This document shows, piece by piece, positions 5,042-5,206 of a DNA stretch of 5,206 bases. The position numbers and the translations under genes are program-made. Numbering within the stretch: position 1 is the first letter of the stretch; the number at the start of each line of letters is the position of its first letter. Source of the DNA: Microcystis sp. T1-4 (lineage in GTDB: Bacteria > Cyanobacteriota > Cyanobacteriia > Cyanobacteriales > Microcystaceae). Under the pieces are notes generated by a model. It saw only the letters and a list, made by a program, of their open reading frames with translations. It had not been told where the DNA came from and did not search any database. Where the stretch lies: positions 1-5,206 of the forward strand of contig NZ_CAIP01000135.1 in assembly GCF_000297435.1 (NCBI RefSeq), given 5' to 3'.

Positions 5042-5206
5042 TCACCTTTCTAACCCTCCCAACTTACTGGCAATTTCCTTCACATCTTGGCCAGTGGGGA
5101 GATTTTCTAAAAACCCTTGACAAATGACGAGACTTGCTTTAAACTTTTTATATAGTGGGAATCCGTGCGCCCATATATATAGGGTTTTTGAGCAAAGATA
5201 AGAGAG
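5042..5206 (-). CDS. Possible C-terminal end of an unrecognised protein, 5' truncated by window
   Basis: On the minus strand a frame is open from the window edge to TGA at 5044-5042, reading 54 codons. The last 33 residues, from FKASLVICQGFLENLP through TGQDVKEIASKLGGLER, have normal amino-acid balance and look like a folded helical C-terminus. The first 20 or so codons pass through an AT-alternating stretch (TLYIWAHG) and look less protein-like, so this could be a remnant rather than an intact gene. No start codon is visible in the window. I do not recognise the family. It is on the same strand as the operon, but the long gap and the MITE-like element argue against co-transcription. Confidence 0.35.
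   Translation of the reverse strand, partial: LSYLCSKTLYIWAHGFPLYKKFKASLVICQGFLENLPTGQDVKEIASKLGGLER

Overview
The window looks cyanobacterial. The large gene carries three copies of the HIP1 core octamer GCGATCGC (3004, 3775, 4021), the transposase is of a type common in bloom-forming and filamentous cyanobacteria, and the surroundings are littered with short repeats and decayed genes, as in Microcystis-like genomes. The genus is an inference.

Layout. Bases 1-772 hold the 3' part of an IS630-family insertion sequence: the end of a helix-turn-helix reading frame, a run of eight A, an in-frame TGA, then the complete catalytic DDE half. Bases 891-1358 (minus strand) hold a decayed cyanobacterial gene of unknown function, broken by a TGA and with a 3' end that runs into a short tandem repeat. 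Bases 1359-1721 are intergenic, with a strong GC-rich hairpin.

The core is a two-gene minus-strand operon, 4556 to 1722. The first gene encodes a 725-residue protein with three parts: an N-terminal nucleoside-deoxyribosyltransferase-like domain (DRHyd type), a TPR array that matches the 'TPR-S' sensor pattern, and a C-terminal SLOG (Rossmann-like nucleotide-binding) domain. After 45 bases follows a 203-residue two-transmembrane SLATT/DUF4231 protein. Families of this kind were predicted by comparative genomics (Burroughs, Aravind and colleagues, 2015 and 2020, from memory) to form nucleotide- or NAD+-derived-signal conflict systems. The working model, which is inference, is that the large protein makes and/or senses a nucleotide signal and releases the SLATT protein to perturb the membrane, giving abortive infection or cell suicide.

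Bases 4557-5041 contain the operon's upstream region, a 120-base MITE-like element with 17-base terminal inverted repeats (4731-4850), and GC-rich palindromes. At the right edge, the 3' end of another minus-strand gene may enter the window (5042-5206). The operon is visibly richer in GC than its AT-rich flanks and sits between mobile-element debris, which fits a mobile defence cassette.
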